64,000 bases of DNA from Flexivirga alba (GTDB lineage Bacteria > Actinomycetota > Actinomycetes > Actinomycetales > Dermatophilaceae): the NCBI RefSeq assembly GCF_042661025.1, contig NZ_JBHSWH010000001.1, positions 2,852,001 to 2,916,000 of the forward strand. The letters are read 5' to 3'. The position numbers were made by a program, and so were the translations under genes. Shown piece by piece: positions 44,104-53,436 of the stretch; the stretch's first letter is position 1, and each line of letters starts with the position of its first letter. The notes beneath the pieces are model-generated. The model ran no database searches, had not been told where the DNA came from, and saw nothing but the letters and a program-made list of their open reading frames with translations.

Positions 44104-45878
44104 TGGCCAGCATCGCCACACCACGCGTCGGGGACTCGGGCGACACGGGTGACGCGCGTTCGGCCGTCCGGGTCCGCACCCGCCATCCCGGCCGCACGTT
44201 CGTCAAGTGGATCACCGCGACGGACCACAAGGTCATCGGCAACCTCTACTTCATCACCTCGTTCGCGTTCTTCCTGGTTGGCGGCGTGCTCGCGCTGATG
44301 ATCCGCGCGGAGCTGGTCTCACCCGGCCTGCAGATCGTCGACAACCCGGAGCAGTTCAACCAGCTGTTCACCATGCACGGCACGATCATGCTGTTGCTTT
44401 TCGCGACACCGCTGTTCGCCGGCTTCGCCAACGCGATCATGCCGTTGCAGATCGGCTCGCCCGATGTGGCGTTCCCGCGGCTGAACATGTTCGCTTACTG
44501 GCTCTACCTCTTCGGCGGCCTGATCGCCAGCGCCGGCTTCATCACCCCGCAGGGTGCGGCCGCGTTCGGTTGGTTCGCCTACGCGCCGCTGTCCAACGCC
44601 ACCTACAGCCCCGGCGTCGGCGGCAACCTGTGGGTCTTCGGTCTGGCGCTCGCCGGTTTCGGCACCATCCTCGGGTCGGTCAACTTCGTCACGACCATCG
44701 TGTGCATGCGTGCACCCGGTATGACGATGTTCCGGATGCCGATCTTCACCTGGGGCATCCTGATCACCTCGATCCTGGTCTTGGTCGTCTTCCCGGTGCT
44801 CGCCGCCGCGTTGTTCGGGCTCGGCGCCGACCGGATCATGGGCGCGCACGTCTTCGATCCGCAGACCGCCGGTGCGATGCTCTGGGAGCACATGTTCTGG
44901 TTCTTCGGACACCCCGAGGTCTACATCATTGCGTTGCCGTTCTTCGGCATCATCTCCGAAGTCATCCCGGTGTTCTCCCGCAAGCCGGTCTTCGGCTACA
45001 AGACCCTGGTTTTCGCAACGATCTCGATCGCGGCCCTGTCGGTCAGCGTGTGGGCGCACCACATGTACGCCACCGGCCAGGTGCTGCTGCCCTTCTTCGC
45101 GATCATGACGATGCTGATCGCGGTGCCCACCGGCGTGAAGTTCGTCAACTGGGTCGGGACGATGTATGGCGGGTCCCTGACGTTCGAGACGCCCATGCTC
45201 TGGGCGATCGGCTTCCTGGTGACCTTCCTGTTCGGTGGTCTGACCGGCGTCATCCTGGCCAGCCCGGCACTGGACTTCAACCTCACCGACTCCTACTTCG
45301 TGGTGGCGCACTTCCACTACGTGGTGTTCGGCACCGTCGTGTTCGCGATGTTCGCGGGCTGGTATTTCTGGTGGCCCAAGCTCACCGGCCGGATGCTCGA
45401 CGAGCGACTGGGCAAGATCCACTTCTGGCTGCTGTTCATCGGCTTCCACACGACCTTCTTGATTCAGCACTGGCTCGGCGTGAAGGGTATGCCGCGCCGG
45501 TATGCCGACTACCTGCCGGCCGACGACTTCCAGTGGATGAACGACATTTCCTCGGTCGGTGCCCTGATCCTGGGCATCTCGATGCTGCCGTTCATGTACA
45601 ACGTGTGGAAGACCTGGCGCACCGCGCCGATGGTCGAGGTCGACGACCCGTGGGGTTACGGTGCCTCGCTGGAGTGGGCGACGTCCTGTCCGCCGCCGCG
45701 ACACAACTTCGACTCGATCCCGCGGATCCGCTCCGAGCGACCAGCGTTCGACCTGCACCACCCGGAGGCCGCCTCCTGGACCGTGAAGGCGTCTGAGGAC
45801 ACGCTGGCCCAACTGACCAGCCCGACAGACCGGGGCGACCAGTCGTTCATGGGTGACAAGCCCGGAAAGGGCGAGTGA
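44103..45878 (+). CDS. ctaD: Cytochrome c oxidase subunit I
   Basis: 591 residues, 12 membrane helices. Binds haem a, haem a3 and CuB. Landmarks: ITATDHKVIGNLYF, TMHGTIMLLLFATPL (haem a His), WEHMFWFFGHPEVYIIALPFFG with the H-E-V-Y CuB-His/Tyr crosslink, HHMYATGQ (CuB histidines) and VAHFHYVVFGTVVFA (haem a and a3 histidines). The catalytic oxygen-reducing subunit of the bcc-aa3 supercomplex. Confidence 0.98.
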   Translation: MASIATPRVGDSGDTGDARSAVRVRTRHPGRTFVKWITATDHKVIGNLYFITSFAFFLVGGVLALMIRAELVSPGLQIVDNPEQFNQLFTMHGTIMLLLFATPLFAGFANAIMPLQIGSPDVAFPRLNMFAYWLYLFGGLIASAGFITPQGAAAFGWFAYAPLSNATYSPGVGGNLWVFGLALAGFGTILGSVNFVTTIVCMRAPGMTMFRMPIFTWGILITSILVLVVFPVLAAALFGLGADRIMGAHVFDPQTAGAMLWEHMFWFFGHPEVYIIALPFFGIISEVIPVFSRKPVFGYKTLVFATISIAALSVSVWAHHMYATGQVLLPFFAIMTMLIAVPTGVKFVNWVGTMYGGSLTFETPMLWAIGFLVTFLFGGLTGVILASPALDFNLTDSYFVVAHFHYVVFGTVVFAMFAGWYFWWPKLTGRMLDERLGKIHFWLLFIGFHTTFLIQHWLGVKGMPRRYADYLPADDFQWMNDISSVGALILGISMLPFMYNVWKTWRTAPMVEVDDPWGYGASLEWATSCPPPRHNFDSIPRIRSERPAFDLHHPEAASWTVKASEDTLAQLTSPTDRGDQSFMGDKPGKGE

Positions 45879-45886
45879 GGCTTGCC

Positions 45887-46288
45887 ATGAAGGTCGAATT
45901 CAAGCTCTTCGGGCTCCTGTTCGTGTTCAGCGTGGTCGTGGGGACGATCTATGGCATCTTCACGTACTGGGATGAGCCGGTCGGTGCGGTCGGGCTCTAC
46001 CTGACGGGTGCCCTCTGTGCCCTCATCGCCGGCTTCCTGTGGTGGACCGGCCGCAAGATCGACCTGCGCCCGGACGACGACCCGATGGGTGAGCAGGCCG
46101 ACGTCGAGGGTGACTACGGCTTCTTCAGCCCGCACTCCTGGTGGCCGCTCTTCCTGGGCGCCTCACTGGCGATCGTTGCCCTGGGCCTGGCCGTGGGCTG
46201 GTGGCTGGTGATGCTCGCGGTGCCGTTCGTCGCACTGGCCGCGATCGGCTGGGTCTTCGAGTACTTCAACGGAGAGCACTCCATCTAG
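45887..46288 (+). CDS. ctaF: Cytochrome c oxidase subunit IV, actinobacterial CtaF
   Basis: 133 residues, four membrane helices arranged in two pairs: LLFVFSVVVGTIYGIFTY, LYLTGALCALIAGFLWWTGR, WPLFLGASLAIVALGLAVGWW and MLAVPFVALAAIGWVFEYF. A subunit specific to actinobacterial aa3 oxidases, needed for assembly of the supercomplex. GTGAGG before ATG 45887. Confidence 0.95.
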   Translation: MKVEFKLFGLLFVFSVVVGTIYGIFTYWDEPVGAVGLYLTGALCALIAGFLWWTGRKIDLRPDDDPMGEQADVEGDYGFFSPHSWWPLFLGASLAIVALGLAVGWWLVMLAVPFVALAAIGWVFEYFNGEHSI

Positions 46289-46376
46289 TCACCCCACGAA
46301 GTTTCTCCCCCGCTGCGCTCCTCCGAATACTTCGCGGGGACCCCGACTTCCCTGAGAAACGCTCTCCGATCCACGA

Positions 46377-46415
46377 GAAGCGGCCCGCCATACACCTGAT
46401 GTATGGCGGGCCGCT
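46377..46415. terminator. Perfect hairpin terminator after ctaCDF
   Basis: AAGCGGCCCGCCATACA (46377-46393) pairs perfectly with its complement at 46399-46415 around CCTGA, followed by TT on the plus strand. It separates the oxidase operon from the convergent zincin gene. Confidence 0.92.
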
Positions 46416-46437
46416 TTCGCGTGTGTCCAGCCCGGCT

Positions 46438-46797
46438 TCAGCCCCAGCCGAGCTCGTGCAGACGCTCGTCGCTGATGCCGAAGTGGTGGCCGATCTCGTG
46501 CAGAACCGTCACCCGGATCTGTTGCAGCAGCTGGTCGCGGGTGTGACAGTAGCGGGTGAGCGGCCCGCGGTAGATGTAGATCCGGTCGGGAAGGTTTCCG
46601 AGACCGTAGCCCGAATCACGTTCGGTGAGGGGCACTCCGACGTACAAGCCGAGTAGGCCCGGGACGCTGCCCGGCTCCGGCTCGTCCTCGACGGTGATGG
46701 CCACGTTGTCCAGCCGGTCAAGCAGGTCCTGCGGAATGGTGTCCATGGCATCCGCGGCCGCGTCCTCAAACTCTTCGCGGCTCATGGCGACGGGCAT
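46438..46797 (-). CDS. Zincin-like metallopeptidase family protein
   Basis: 119 residues from ATG 46797. Catalytic zinc motif VTVLHEIGHHFGISDERLHELG (HExxH plus downstream Asp/His), preceded by NLPDRIYIYRGPLTRYC. This is the minimal zincin (DUF1025) family found in many actinobacteria near respiratory genes; substrate unknown. GGAG-type ribosome-binding site is weak; ATG 46785 is an alternative start. Confidence 0.85.
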   Translation of the reverse strand: MPVAMSREEFEDAAADAMDTIPQDLLDRLDNVAITVEDEPEPGSVPGLLGLYVGVPLTERDSGYGLGNLPDRIYIYRGPLTRYCHTRDQLLQQIRVTVLHEIGHHFGISDERLHELGWG

Positions 46798-46853
46798 CTG
46801 GCGACTCCGTTCGGTGGTGGAGCAACAGCTTAGAGCGGTGCTTCGAGCATGCC

Positions 46854-46892
46854 GAGAGGCCCACCCGCACAACGTGTGCGAGTGGGCCTCTC
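46854..46892. terminator. Hairpin terminator after qcrB
   Basis: GAGAGGCCCACCCGCACA (46854-46871) pairs with TGTGCGAGTGGGCCTCTC (46875-46892) with one mismatch around ACG. It lies 41 bases past the qcrB stop on the minus strand. Confidence 0.88.
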
Positions 46893-46932
46893 AGGGTTGA
46901 GGTGCGGCCTCCGGTGGGGAGGTGTCTCCTGC

Positions 46933-48722
46933 TCAGTCCTGCTTGTCGTGCGGTGACGGGTGACCGTAGGCGTGTGCCGCCCCGATCTCCTCGGCGCCAC
47001 CGTGCATGTGGCCGAACTCGGCCTCATCGGGGTGCGACTCGATCTCTTCGCCGGCCTGGCCGTCGTGGTGCGCCGACGCCAACTCCATCGGGGTGACGGG
47101 CTCGACCCGGTCCTTGAAGTAGTAGTGCGACAGGCGGGCCCGCATGCGGTCCTTACGGGCGCTCTTGCGGTGCACACCGTTGCTGTCGGTCTCCGACGTC
47201 AACTCCACCGGGGCGGGGGATTCGAAAGCGACCAGGGGCCAACGCTCGTAATCGCTGAGATCCTCGTGGGCCTCGAAGAAGCGACCCTTGTTGGTCCGAA
47301 CCAGGCGGCCGCTCTCGCGGCCGTGCAGCACCAGGTCACGGTCATAACGCTGCAACGACAAACACATTCGCTTGACCACCCAGAAGACGATGATCGGCAT
47401 GATGATCAACCCGATCTGGAAGCTTCGGGTGATGTCGTCGATCGACAGATGGAACTTGATGGCGATGATGTCATTGCCGCAAGCGGCGAACAGGATGCCG
47501 TAGAAGGTGATTGCCGCCATACCGAGACCGGTGCGCGTCGGCCGGTTGCGCGGCCGGTCGAGGAGGTGGTGCTCCTCATTGTCGCCGGTGACCCACTTCT
47601 CGATGAACGGGTAGAGGCCCATGATGGTCCACAGGATCGGGATCATCAGGATCGCGCCGATCATGATGTTGAAGCTCCAGGTCTTTCCGAAGAGGTTGAA
47701 CTCCAGGAAGCCGGGCAACAGTCGTAGCGCGCCGTCGGCGAAGCCCATGTACCAGTCCGGCTGGGAGCCGGCGGTGATCATCGTGGGTTCGTAGGGGCCG
47801 TACATCCAGATCGGGTTGATCGAGACCAGACCCGAGATCAGCGCGGTGACGCCGAAGACGATGAAGAAGAAGCCACCGGCCTTGGCCGCGTAGACCGGCA
47901 TCATCGGGAAGCCGACGACGTTCTTGTTGGTGCGACCGGGGCCGGGGTACTGGGTGTGCTTGTGCACCATCACCAGGATGATGTGCGCGGTGAACAAGCC
48001 CACCAGAATCGCCGGCAGCAGCAGCACGTGGATGGTGAAGAACCGAGGGATGATGTCCTCCCCGGGAATCCGCCGCCGAAAAGGATGTAGCTGATGTAGG
48101 TGCCGACCACCGGTATCGACAGGATGAAGCCCTGCATCGCGCGGATGCCGGTGCCGGACAACAGGTCGTCCGGCAGCGAGTAGCCGATGAAGCCCTCGAC
48201 CATGGCCAGCATCGCCAGCAGCAGACCGATGATCCAGTTGATCTCACGCGGCTTGCGGAAGGCACCGGTGAAGAACACCCGGAACATGTGCAACGCGATC
48301 GCCACCACGAAGATCAGCGCCGACCAGTGATGGATCTGCCGGATCAGCAGGCCACCCTTGACGTCCATCGAGATGTTCACGGTGGACGCGAACGCCTGGC
48401 TCATCTGCACGCCCTTGAGGGGGACATAAGAGCCGGTGTATGTCGTCTCGCCCATGCTGGGCACGAACCAGAAGGTCAGGAAGGTGCCGCTGATCAGCAG
48501 GATGACCAGCGAGTACATCGCGATCTCACCGAGCATGAACGACCAGTGGTCCGGGAAGACCTTCTTCATCAGGTAACTGATGCCCTTGGCGGAGCCGGTA
48601 CGCTCGTCCATCCAATTGGCGACGGCGCCAACGGGGCCACCGCCTCCGGCGGGGGCGTCCTTCTTGTCGTCCGCGCGCAACGCGTCAGCGGTGCTGCGGG
48701 CGGTCACGTTCTCGGCGCTCAT
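46933..48722 (-). pseudogene. qcrB: Cytochrome bc1 complex cytochrome b subunit, frameshifted
   Basis: Starts MSAENVTARSTADAL at 48722 with ATGA overlap to qcrA. The N-terminal half carries the haem b ligands (RQIHHWSALIFVVAIALHMFRV) and the Q-site region; the C-terminal half contains IWMYGPYEPTM and the helices that close the quinol sites, then a long hydrophilic tail of about 100 residues typical of actinobacteria. The frame breaks at the CCCC run 48060-48063 (GGGG on the coding strand): upstream GGGFPG, downstream EDIIPRFFTIHVLL. One extra G restores about 596 residues. An essential respiratory gene, so a sequencing error is the likeliest explanation. Confidence 0.93.
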
Positions 48723-49864
48723 CAGCCACGCTCCCAGAAGCTCGGTCCGACCGGCTCGTCGAAGCCGTGCGGTGCATAGAGGTACCCGTTGTCGTCGACA
48801 GAGATCTTCAGCTGCGGCAAAGGACGTTTCGCCGGGCCGAAGATGACCTTGCAGTCCTCGGTCACATCGAACGTCGACTGGTGGCAGGGACACAGCAGAT
48901 GGTGTGTCGTCTGCTCATAGAGGCCGACCGAGCAGCCGACGTGCGTGCAGATCTTGGAGAACGCCACGACGCCGCCCTGGCCCCAGTCCTTCTCGCGGGT
49001 GCTCTTGATCAGCTCTTCCTGCAGCGAGATCAGGATGACCGCTGCCTTGACCTTCTCGTTGCTCGGGTTCTCCGTGTCATTGATGCCCTCGGGCAGAACG
49101 TGGAAGACCGAGCCGAGCGTGACGTCCGACAAGCGGATCGCGGTCCCGTCGGGGTCGCGCATCAAGCGGCGAGGACGGGTGACGGGCTTGCCGTTCTTCA
49201 TCTCCGGCTTGCCGTTGGCTCCTACGACCGGAACCTGGGTGTCCCACAGCGTGGTACGCAGGTCCTCGACGTCGCCCTTGAAAGGCCCGAGGCCACCGAC
49301 CAGCTGCAGGCCGAGCGGTATGGCGAACAGGCCGAGAGCGCCACCGAGGCTGTACTTGATCAGTGGACGGCGGTTGATCTGCGAGGACTCGGCACCATCC
49401 GACATGACCTCGATGAAGCCGGCTCGCGACTCGTCGTCCGAGCGCAGGGTATGGCGCTCTTCGACGACCTCCTCGTCGGACATCAGCGTCTTGGCCCAGT
49501 GGACCGCGCCGAGGCCGATCCCGAGCAGCGACACCGCGAGCGTCACGCCGAGGGCGACGTGCAGCGCGTGCACCTTGCCGAGGATCGGGAGGGTGACGTT
49601 GTCGTCCTTGCCGATCACGGCGTATGCGACCACGAACAGGACCGTCGCGAGCATCGACAGGCCGAACAACGAGGCGACCTGTTGCTCGCTGCGGCGTGCC
49701 GCAGCTTCGTCGTGGTCGCCCTGGCGGTGTACGTGCGCCGGTAGTCCGGGGTTCTCGAACACCGCCGGGTGGGCGTGGTCCTCACGGGTCGCGACCGTGT
49801 GGCCGGACTCGTCGCGGCTCACCGCGGTCTCCGGGGAGAGCGAATTTTCGTTGTCGTCAGTCAT
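48722..49864 (-). CDS. qcrA: Cytochrome bc1 complex Rieske iron-sulfur subunit
   Basis: 380 residues. Three N-terminal membrane helices, as in actinobacterial QcrA, then the Rieske domain. Cluster ligands: C306 and H308 in CTHVGC, C325 and H328 in CPCHQSTF, with C311/C327 as the stabilising disulfide. Accepts electrons from menaquinol. The start overlaps the qcrC stop (ATGA) and its own stop overlaps qcrB. Confidence 0.97.
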   Translation of the reverse strand: MTDDNENSLSPETAVSRDESGHTVATREDHAHPAVFENPGLPAHVHRQGDHDEAAARRSEQQVASLFGLSMLATVLFVVAYAVIGKDDNVTLPILGKVHALHVALGVTLAVSLLGIGLGAVHWAKTLMSDEEVVEERHTLRSDDESRAGFIEVMSDGAESSQINRRPLIKYSLGGALGLFAIPLGLQLVGGLGPFKGDVEDLRTTLWDTQVPVVGANGKPEMKNGKPVTRPRRLMRDPDGTAIRLSDVTLGSVFHVLPEGINDTENPSNEKVKAAVILISLQEELIKSTREKDWGQGGVVAFSKICTHVGCSVGLYEQTTHHLLCPCHQSTFDVTEDCKVIFGPAKRPLPQLKISVDDNGYLYAPHGFDEPVGPSFWERG

Positions 49865-50643
49865 CAGGCGGCCTTCTTACCGAGCCAGACAGCGATCAGG
49901 ATCAACATGCCGATGCCGATGGTCCACGCGAACAAACCCTCCGGCACCGGACCGAGGTTGCCCATGCTCCAACCGCCCGGGCTGGCCTCGGCCTTGACGT
50001 TCGACAGGAAGGAGATGATGTCCTTCTTGTCCTGCGGCGTCAGGTTGGAGTTGTTGAAGACCGGCATCGACTGCGGACCGGTCTCCATGGCTTCGTACAT
50101 GTGCCTGCCGGACACGTCCATCAGGTTCGGGGCGAACTTGCCGCGGGTCAACGCACCACCGGAGCCGGCGAAGTTGTGACACATGGCGCAGTTGACGCGG
50201 AACAGCTCGCCACCCTTGGCAATGTCGCCGCCACCACTGGTCAGGCTCGAGGCGGGGATCGCGGGGCCTTCGCCGAGCGAGGCGACGTATGCCGCGAGCT
50301 GGGAGGTTTCCTTGCTATCGAACTGCGGTGTGCCGCGCTCGGCCTGGATGCCGGGGCTCGCCAGCGGCATACGTCCGGTGCCGACCTGGAAATCGACGGC
50401 GGCGGCGCCCACGCCGATCAGCGACGGGCCACCGTCGCCGCCGGCGGCGGCCAGGCCGTGGCAGGTCGCGCAGTTGGACAAGAAGAGCTTGTGGCCGGCC
50501 GCCGCGGCTTGGGTGCTGCTGCTTGCGGCGTCGGCATTCTTGGGCGCGAACGCGGCGTAGAGACCACCGGTGATGATGAGGCCGAGAAGCAACACGATCG
50601 CTATCGCTGCCGGATGCCGGCGGCGGGCAACGAGTGAACTCAC
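49864..50643 (-). CDS. qcrC: Cytochrome bc1 complex dihaem cytochrome c subunit
   Basis: 259 residues: signal-anchor helix (AIAIVLLLGLIITGGLYAAF), two cytochrome c domains with haem motifs CATCH (C58-H62) and CAMCH (C152-H156), axial Met candidates in RMPLASPG and SMPVFNN, and a C-terminal membrane helix. It replaces a mobile cytochrome c by passing electrons directly from the bcc complex to CtaC CuA. Confidence 0.97.
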   Translation of the reverse strand: MSSLVARRRHPAAIAIVLLLGLIITGGLYAAFAPKNADAASSSTQAAAAGHKLFLSNCATCHGLAAAGGDGGPSLIGVGAAAVDFQVGTGRMPLASPGIQAERGTPQFDSKETSQLAAYVASLGEGPAIPASSLTSGGGDIAKGGELFRVNCAMCHNFAGSGGALTRGKFAPNLMDVSGRHMYEAMETGPQSMPVFNNSNLTPQDKKDIISFLSNVKAEASPGGWSMGNLGPVPEGLFAWTIGIGMLILIAVWLGKKAA

Positions 50644-50698
50644 GAAGTCGTCCTGTCGTCGTTGAAGGGATGGGTGGGCCGGAAAGGGGCGTCGACGG

Positions 50699-51361
50699 TC
50701 ACTGGAGCAGGTAGATCGTGGTGAACAGGGCGATCCAGACGACGTCGACGAAGTGCCAGTAGTAGGACACGACGATCGCGCCGGTGACCTGGTGATGCGT
50801 GAACTTCTTCGCGGTGAAGGTGCGTCCGATGATCATCAGGAACGCCATCAGTCCGCCGGTGACGTGCAGTGCGTGGAATCCGGTCGTCAGGTAGAACATC
50901 GAGCCGTAGGCATCGGAGTTCAGGGAGATGCCCTCGCCGAACATGTTGGAGTACTCCAGGACCTGGCCGGAGACGAAGATTGCACCGAACAGGAACGCGA
51001 GGACATACCACTCGCGCATGCCCCACGAGCTGACCTGCCACAGCTTGCCGTCGCGCTCTGCCTTGCCGGCCTCGGCCTTGAAGACACCGAACTGGCACCA
51101 GATCGAGGAGATCACCAGGATCAAGGTGTTGCCGAAGGCAAAACCGACCTCGAGGTGACTGGTGCGCTCGGTCCACAAGGGACCGGCGACGGAGCGAATC
51201 GTGAAGTACATCGCGAAAAGCCCCGCGAAGAACATCAACTCGCTGGCCAGCCACACCATGGTGCCGACTGCCGTCAGGTTGGGTCGGCTGACAGGTCCAT
51301 GCCCTGCCGGGATCCGGGAATCGCTCGTATGAGCCGTCGTTGCGGTCGCCACGTCCGCCAT
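50699..51361 (-). CDS. ctaE: Cytochrome c oxidase subunit III
   Basis: 220 residues from ATG 51361. Five to six membrane helices; family blocks MVWLASELMFFAGLFAMYFTIR, GFHALHVTGGLMAF and VSYYWHFVDVVWIALFTTIYLL. First gene of the ctaE-qcrC-qcrA-qcrB operon. The 214-base gap upstream (51362-51575) is divergent with the receiver-like gene and should carry the operon promoter; I see no clear operator in it. Confidence 0.96.
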   Translation of the reverse strand: MADVATATTAHTSDSRIPAGHGPVSRPNLTAVGTMVWLASELMFFAGLFAMYFTIRSVAGPLWTERTSHLEVGFAFGNTLILVISSIWCQFGVFKAEAGKAERDGKLWQVSSWGMREWYVLAFLFGAIFVSGQVLEYSNMFGEGISLNSDAYGSMFYLTTGFHALHVTGGLMAFLMIIGRTFTAKKFTHHQVTGAIVVSYYWHFVDVVWIALFTTIYLLQ

Positions 51362-51561
51362 TATGGCCCCATTGGGGCAGGCCCGCACGAGCGACCCCCG
51401 AGGCATGCTGAACGGACTTCCGGACGAGTTCCTTTTCGTGCCAGTGGTTCTGCTCAAACCGCAGGTATGACGGTCGGGGCGACTCGAGAATGGTGCCGCC
51501 ATACGACCGGTCCCTTGCTCTTGAACGCCCGGCTGCTGTCGATCGTGCCCGGAGTGACCAG

Positions 51562-51567
51562 TAGCAT
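51562..51567 (+). promoter_or_regulatory. -10 box TAGCAT, near-leaderless start
   Basis: TAGCAT, eight bases, ATG at 51576. Confidence 0.35.
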
Positions 51568-51575
51568 TCAGCGTT

Positions 51576-52016
51576 ATGAGCTCCCCTTCCGCAGTGGTCC
51601 CGGCAGAGGGCGTCACGGGTGCCGTGCACCAGTTGAACGTCCTGCTCTACAGCGACGACATCGCGACGCGCGACGCCGTGCGTCTCGGCGTGGGTCGCCG
51701 CCCGGCGAAGGACATCGAGATCGCCAGCTGGCGCGAGTGCGCGACGCCCGCGGCGGTCGTGGAGGCCGTCGAGAAGGAGAAGTACGACCTGCTCGTCCTG
51801 GACGGCGAGGCCGCGAAGCTCGGCGGACTCGGCCTGTGCCGGCAGCTGAAGAACGAAGTCTTCGACTGCCCGCCGGTCCTGGTGCTCACCGGTCGCCCGT
51901 CCGATGGCTGGCTCGCGGTGTGGTCGCAGTGCGACGCTGCCGTCCCGCACCCGATCGACCCGCTGACTATCGGGTCGGCGATCGCCGACCTGGTGCGTCG
52001 CGGCGCCGCGTCCTGA
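51576..52016 (+). CDS. Receiver-domain-like (pseudo-receiver) protein
   Basis: 146 residues, a single CheY-like fold: LNVLLYSDDIATRDAVRLGV with one acidic pair, YDLLVLDGEAAKLGGLGLCRQL with an Asp at the phospho-acceptor place, LVLTGRPSDGWLAVWSQCDAAVPHPID for the Thr and a missing lysine (HPID instead of KPF). The lysine loss makes normal phosphorylation doubtful. No output domain. It is 14 bases before trpD and divergent from ctaE; a regulatory role is inference. Confidence 0.8.
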   Translation: MSSPSAVVPAEGVTGAVHQLNVLLYSDDIATRDAVRLGVGRRPAKDIEIASWRECATPAAVVEAVEKEKYDLLVLDGEAAKLGGLGLCRQLKNEVFDCPPVLVLTGRPSDGWLAVWSQCDAAVPHPIDPLTIGSAIADLVRRGAAS

Positions 52017-52030
52017 GCGATCGCACCGAG

Positions 52031-53098
52031 ATGGCAGCGGAGACCAGTTGGCCGGTCCTGCTCAACACGTTGCTCGACGGTGGCGACCTGAGCGCACCTG
52101 AGGCGGGGTGGGCGATGGACCGCATCATGTCCGGTGAAGCCACCGGATCCCAGATCGCCGGCTTCCTCGTCGCCTTGCGCGCCAAGGGTGAGACGGTCGA
52201 TGAACTGCGCGGCCTGGCCGACGAGATGATTCGGCACGCGGTGCCGATCCGAGTCCCCGGCACCATTCTGGACATCGTCGGCACCGGCGGCGACGGCGCG
52301 CACACGGTCAACATTTCCACGATGTCCGCGATCGTCTGTGCCGGGGCCGGTGTGACCCTGGTGAAGCACGGCAACCGGGCGGCGTCCTCGAAGTCCGGCG
52401 CGGCCGACGTGCTGGAGGCACTCGGGATCCGCCTCGACCTGACCGCCGACCAGGTCGCATCGGTTGCGGAGGCTGCCGGCATCACGTTCTGCTTCGCCCA
52501 GACCTTCCACCCGTCGTTCCGGTTCACCGCGCCCACGCGCAGTGAGCTCGGCATCCGCACGGCGTTCAACGTGCTGGGCCCATTGACCAACCCGGCGGCG
52601 CCGCAGTTCGCCTCGATCGGTGTCGCGGACGCGTCGATCCTGCCCTTGATGGCCGGTGTATTCGCCGAGCGCGGTCGCAACGCCGCGGTCTCGCGTGGTG
52701 ACGACGGGCTGGACGAGGTCACGGTGACCACCACGTCGACGGTGCACTGGGTCGCCGACGGTGAGGTCAGCACGCACACACTCGACCCGCGTGACCACGA
52801 CATACAACTCGTCGGCATCGAAGCCCTGCGAGGTGGCGACGCTCAGCACAATGCCGCGGTTGCCCGTCAGTTGTTCTCCGGGGCACCCGGCGCGGTACGA
52901 GATGCGGTCTTGCTCAACGCCGGACTCGCGCTGGCTGTCGTCGCCGGCGGCGACGATTCCGGTCGGTTCGGTGCGTATGACGATCTGGACGCCGCCCTCG
53001 ATGCCGGGCTCGCCCGAGCACGAGAAGCGATCGACTCCGGCGCCGCGACGGCGGTCGTCGACCGGTGGGCCGCCGCGACCGAAGCTGCGCGTCGCTAG
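52031..53098 (+). CDS. trpD: Anthranilate phosphoribosyltransferase
   Basis: 355 residues. Catalyses anthranilate plus PRPP to phosphoribosyl-anthranilate, the second step of tryptophan synthesis. Motifs: DIVGTGGDGAHTVNISTMSAIV (PRPP loop), VKHGNRAASSKSGAADVLEALG, FHPSFRF, RTAFNVLGPLTNP and SRGDDGLDEVTVT. Other trp genes are not in the window. Placement beside ctaE matches Rv2192c. Confidence 0.97.
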   Translation: MAAETSWPVLLNTLLDGGDLSAPEAGWAMDRIMSGEATGSQIAGFLVALRAKGETVDELRGLADEMIRHAVPIRVPGTILDIVGTGGDGAHTVNISTMSAIVCAGAGVTLVKHGNRAASSKSGAADVLEALGIRLDLTADQVASVAEAAGITFCFAQTFHPSFRFTAPTRSELGIRTAFNVLGPLTNPAAPQFASIGVADASILPLMAGVFAERGRNAAVSRGDDGLDEVTVTTTSTVHWVADGEVSTHTLDPRDHDIQLVGIEALRGGDAQHNAAVARQLFSGAPGAVRDAVLLNAGLALAVVAGGDDSGRFGAYDDLDAALDAGLARAREAIDSGAATAVVDRWAAATEAARR

Positions 53099-53119
53099 TC
53101 GTCGGGGACGCTAGTCGTC
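53093..53119. repeat. 11-bp direct repeat carrying both convergent stop codons
   Basis: CGCTAGTCGTC at 53093-53103 contains the trpD TAG; the copy at 53109-53119 contains the TAG (minus strand) of the convergent RAM-domain gene. Confidence 0.6.
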
Positions 53120-53392
53120 CAGGCCGATCGCGAATGCCGCGCCCAGGTCCTTGCTGGAGTAGGTGCGGAACGCGATGTGCGTCTGCGAGTCGCGCACTCC
53201 CTCAACCTTGTTGAGACGGTCGGCGATGACGTCCGCGAAATCTTCGTGTTGGGACACCCTCGCGACCGCGATCAGGTCGACGTCGCCGGTCACGCTGTAG
53301 ACCTCGGCGATGCCGTCGATCTCGGAAATCTCCTGTGCCACCTCAGGAATGCGGTGTACGTCGGCCTTGATCATCACGATCGCAGAAATCAT
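53111..53392 (-). CDS. Stand-alone Lrp/AsnC RAM domain protein
   Basis: 93 residues from ATG 53392: ISAIVMIKADVHRIPEVAQ, then IDGIAEVYSVTGDVDLIAVARV and the C-terminal THIAFRTYSSKDLGAAF. A ligand-binding RAM domain without DNA-binding part; such proteins form oligomers and bind amino acids. TACGAT is six bases upstream of the ATG. Convergent with trpD, so an amino-acid-sensing role is possible but unproven. Confidence 0.85.
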   Translation of the reverse strand: MISAIVMIKADVHRIPEVAQEISEIDGIAEVYSVTGDVDLIAVARVSQHEDFADVIADRLNKVEGVRDSQTHIAFRTYSSKDLGAAFAIGLDD

Positions 53393-53398
53393 GGCGCA

Positions 53399-53404
53399 AT
53401 CGTA
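53399..53404 (-). promoter_or_regulatory. -10 box TACGAT, leaderless start
   Basis: TACGAT, six bases, ATG at 53392 on the minus strand. Confidence 0.45.
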
Positions 53405-53436
53405 GTGCCACCCGGCGGCCGGGCTATCGGTCGAGA

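Noticed and set aside
50753..51900. Plus-strand extension upstream of trpD over ctaE
   Set aside because: Antisense to ctaE with no domain; trpD starts at ATG 52031.
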